From positions 1 to 5,277 of the forward strand of contig CABVEH010000099.1 in assembly GCA_902497215.1 (NCBI GenBank): a DNA stretch of 5,277 nt, in the 5' to 3' direction. Numbering within the stretch: position 1 is the stretch's first letter; the number at the start of each line of letters is the position of its first letter. The stretch comes from an uncultured Eggerthellaceae bacterium (GTDB taxonomy: Bacteria; Actinomycetota; Coriobacteriia; Coriobacteriales; Eggerthellaceae). The notes beneath the pieces were generated by a model. The model searched no databases and was not told the origin of the DNA. It saw only the letters and a list, made by a program, of their open reading frames with translations. The position numbers and the translations under genes were made by a program. Below are positions 5,248 to 5,277 of the stretch, piece after piece.

Positions 5248-5277
5248 GCCCTCATGCCTTGCGGCGTGGAAGACCCT

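Noticed and set aside
5160..5255. N-terminal extension of the ATPase to an ATG at 5255
   Set aside because: It would translate the palindromes and promoter. There is no ribosome binding site there, whereas the ATG at 5159 has a good one and starts like family members.
5248..5277. Possible start of a plus-strand gene at the window end
   Set aside because: ATGs occur near 5246 and 5254, but fewer than 11 codons are visible, without a clear ribosome binding site, so nothing can be supported.
1..5277. CRISPR arrays, tRNA or rRNA genes, insertion-sequence ends
   Set aside because: No regularly spaced repeats, cloverleaf sequences or transposase coding were seen. The repeats present are short and explained as operator-like or hairpin sequences.

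Overview
The window is high-GC bacterial DNA. Its composition, gene types and start sites (AGGAGG-type ribosome binding sites, frequent use of GTG/ATG choices) suggest an actinobacterial gut or oral commensal, perhaps a coriobacterium of the Eggerthella/Slackia type. That placement is inference from general resemblance; no marker gene is present to settle it.

Layout. Positions 1-1066 hold the minus-strand 5' part of a membrane transporter of the ion-transporter (ArsB/NhaD/SLC13-like) superfamily, cut by the window start. It is divergent from a tiny plus-strand gene (1142-1309) for a 55-residue single-span membrane protein. The 75-base gap between them carries a perfect 7-1-7 palindrome that overlaps the transporter start and a good -10 element facing the small gene. 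The small gene ends in a strong intrinsic terminator (1334-1358). A LysR-type regulator (1427-2350) follows, and its TGA overlaps by one base the ATG of a zinc-type macrodomain protein-ADP-ribose hydrolase (2350-3180). After a 92-base gap with repeats and a possible folded leader comes a flavodoxin-fold NAD(P)H oxidoreductase of the azoreductase type (3273-3836). A convergent minus-strand AAA/DUF4143 ATPase gene (3978-5159) fills most of the rest. Between the two convergent genes are 141 bases with two imperfect hairpins but no classical terminator.

How the genes may work together. The LysR and macrodomain genes look like one translationally coupled transcription unit, so the regulator may control, or sense a signal related to, reversal of protein ADP-ribosylation. 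In better-known bacteria this macrodomain class is paired with a SirTM sirtuin and a lipoate ligase; neither is in this window. The neighbouring oxidoreductase would fit a redox or stress theme, but this is inferred from adjacency only.

The most striking non-coding signal is at 5208-5247, upstream of the ATPase gene. Two 17-bp palindromes, TGTTCA-N5-TGAACA, lie 21 bp apart centre to centre and together form a perfect 17-6-17 inverted repeat. One of them contains the -35 element of a well-formed extended -10 promoter for the ATPase. It looks like a double operator for a tightly controlled ATPase of unknown biological role. No tRNA, rRNA, CRISPR array, insertion sequence or replication origin was seen.
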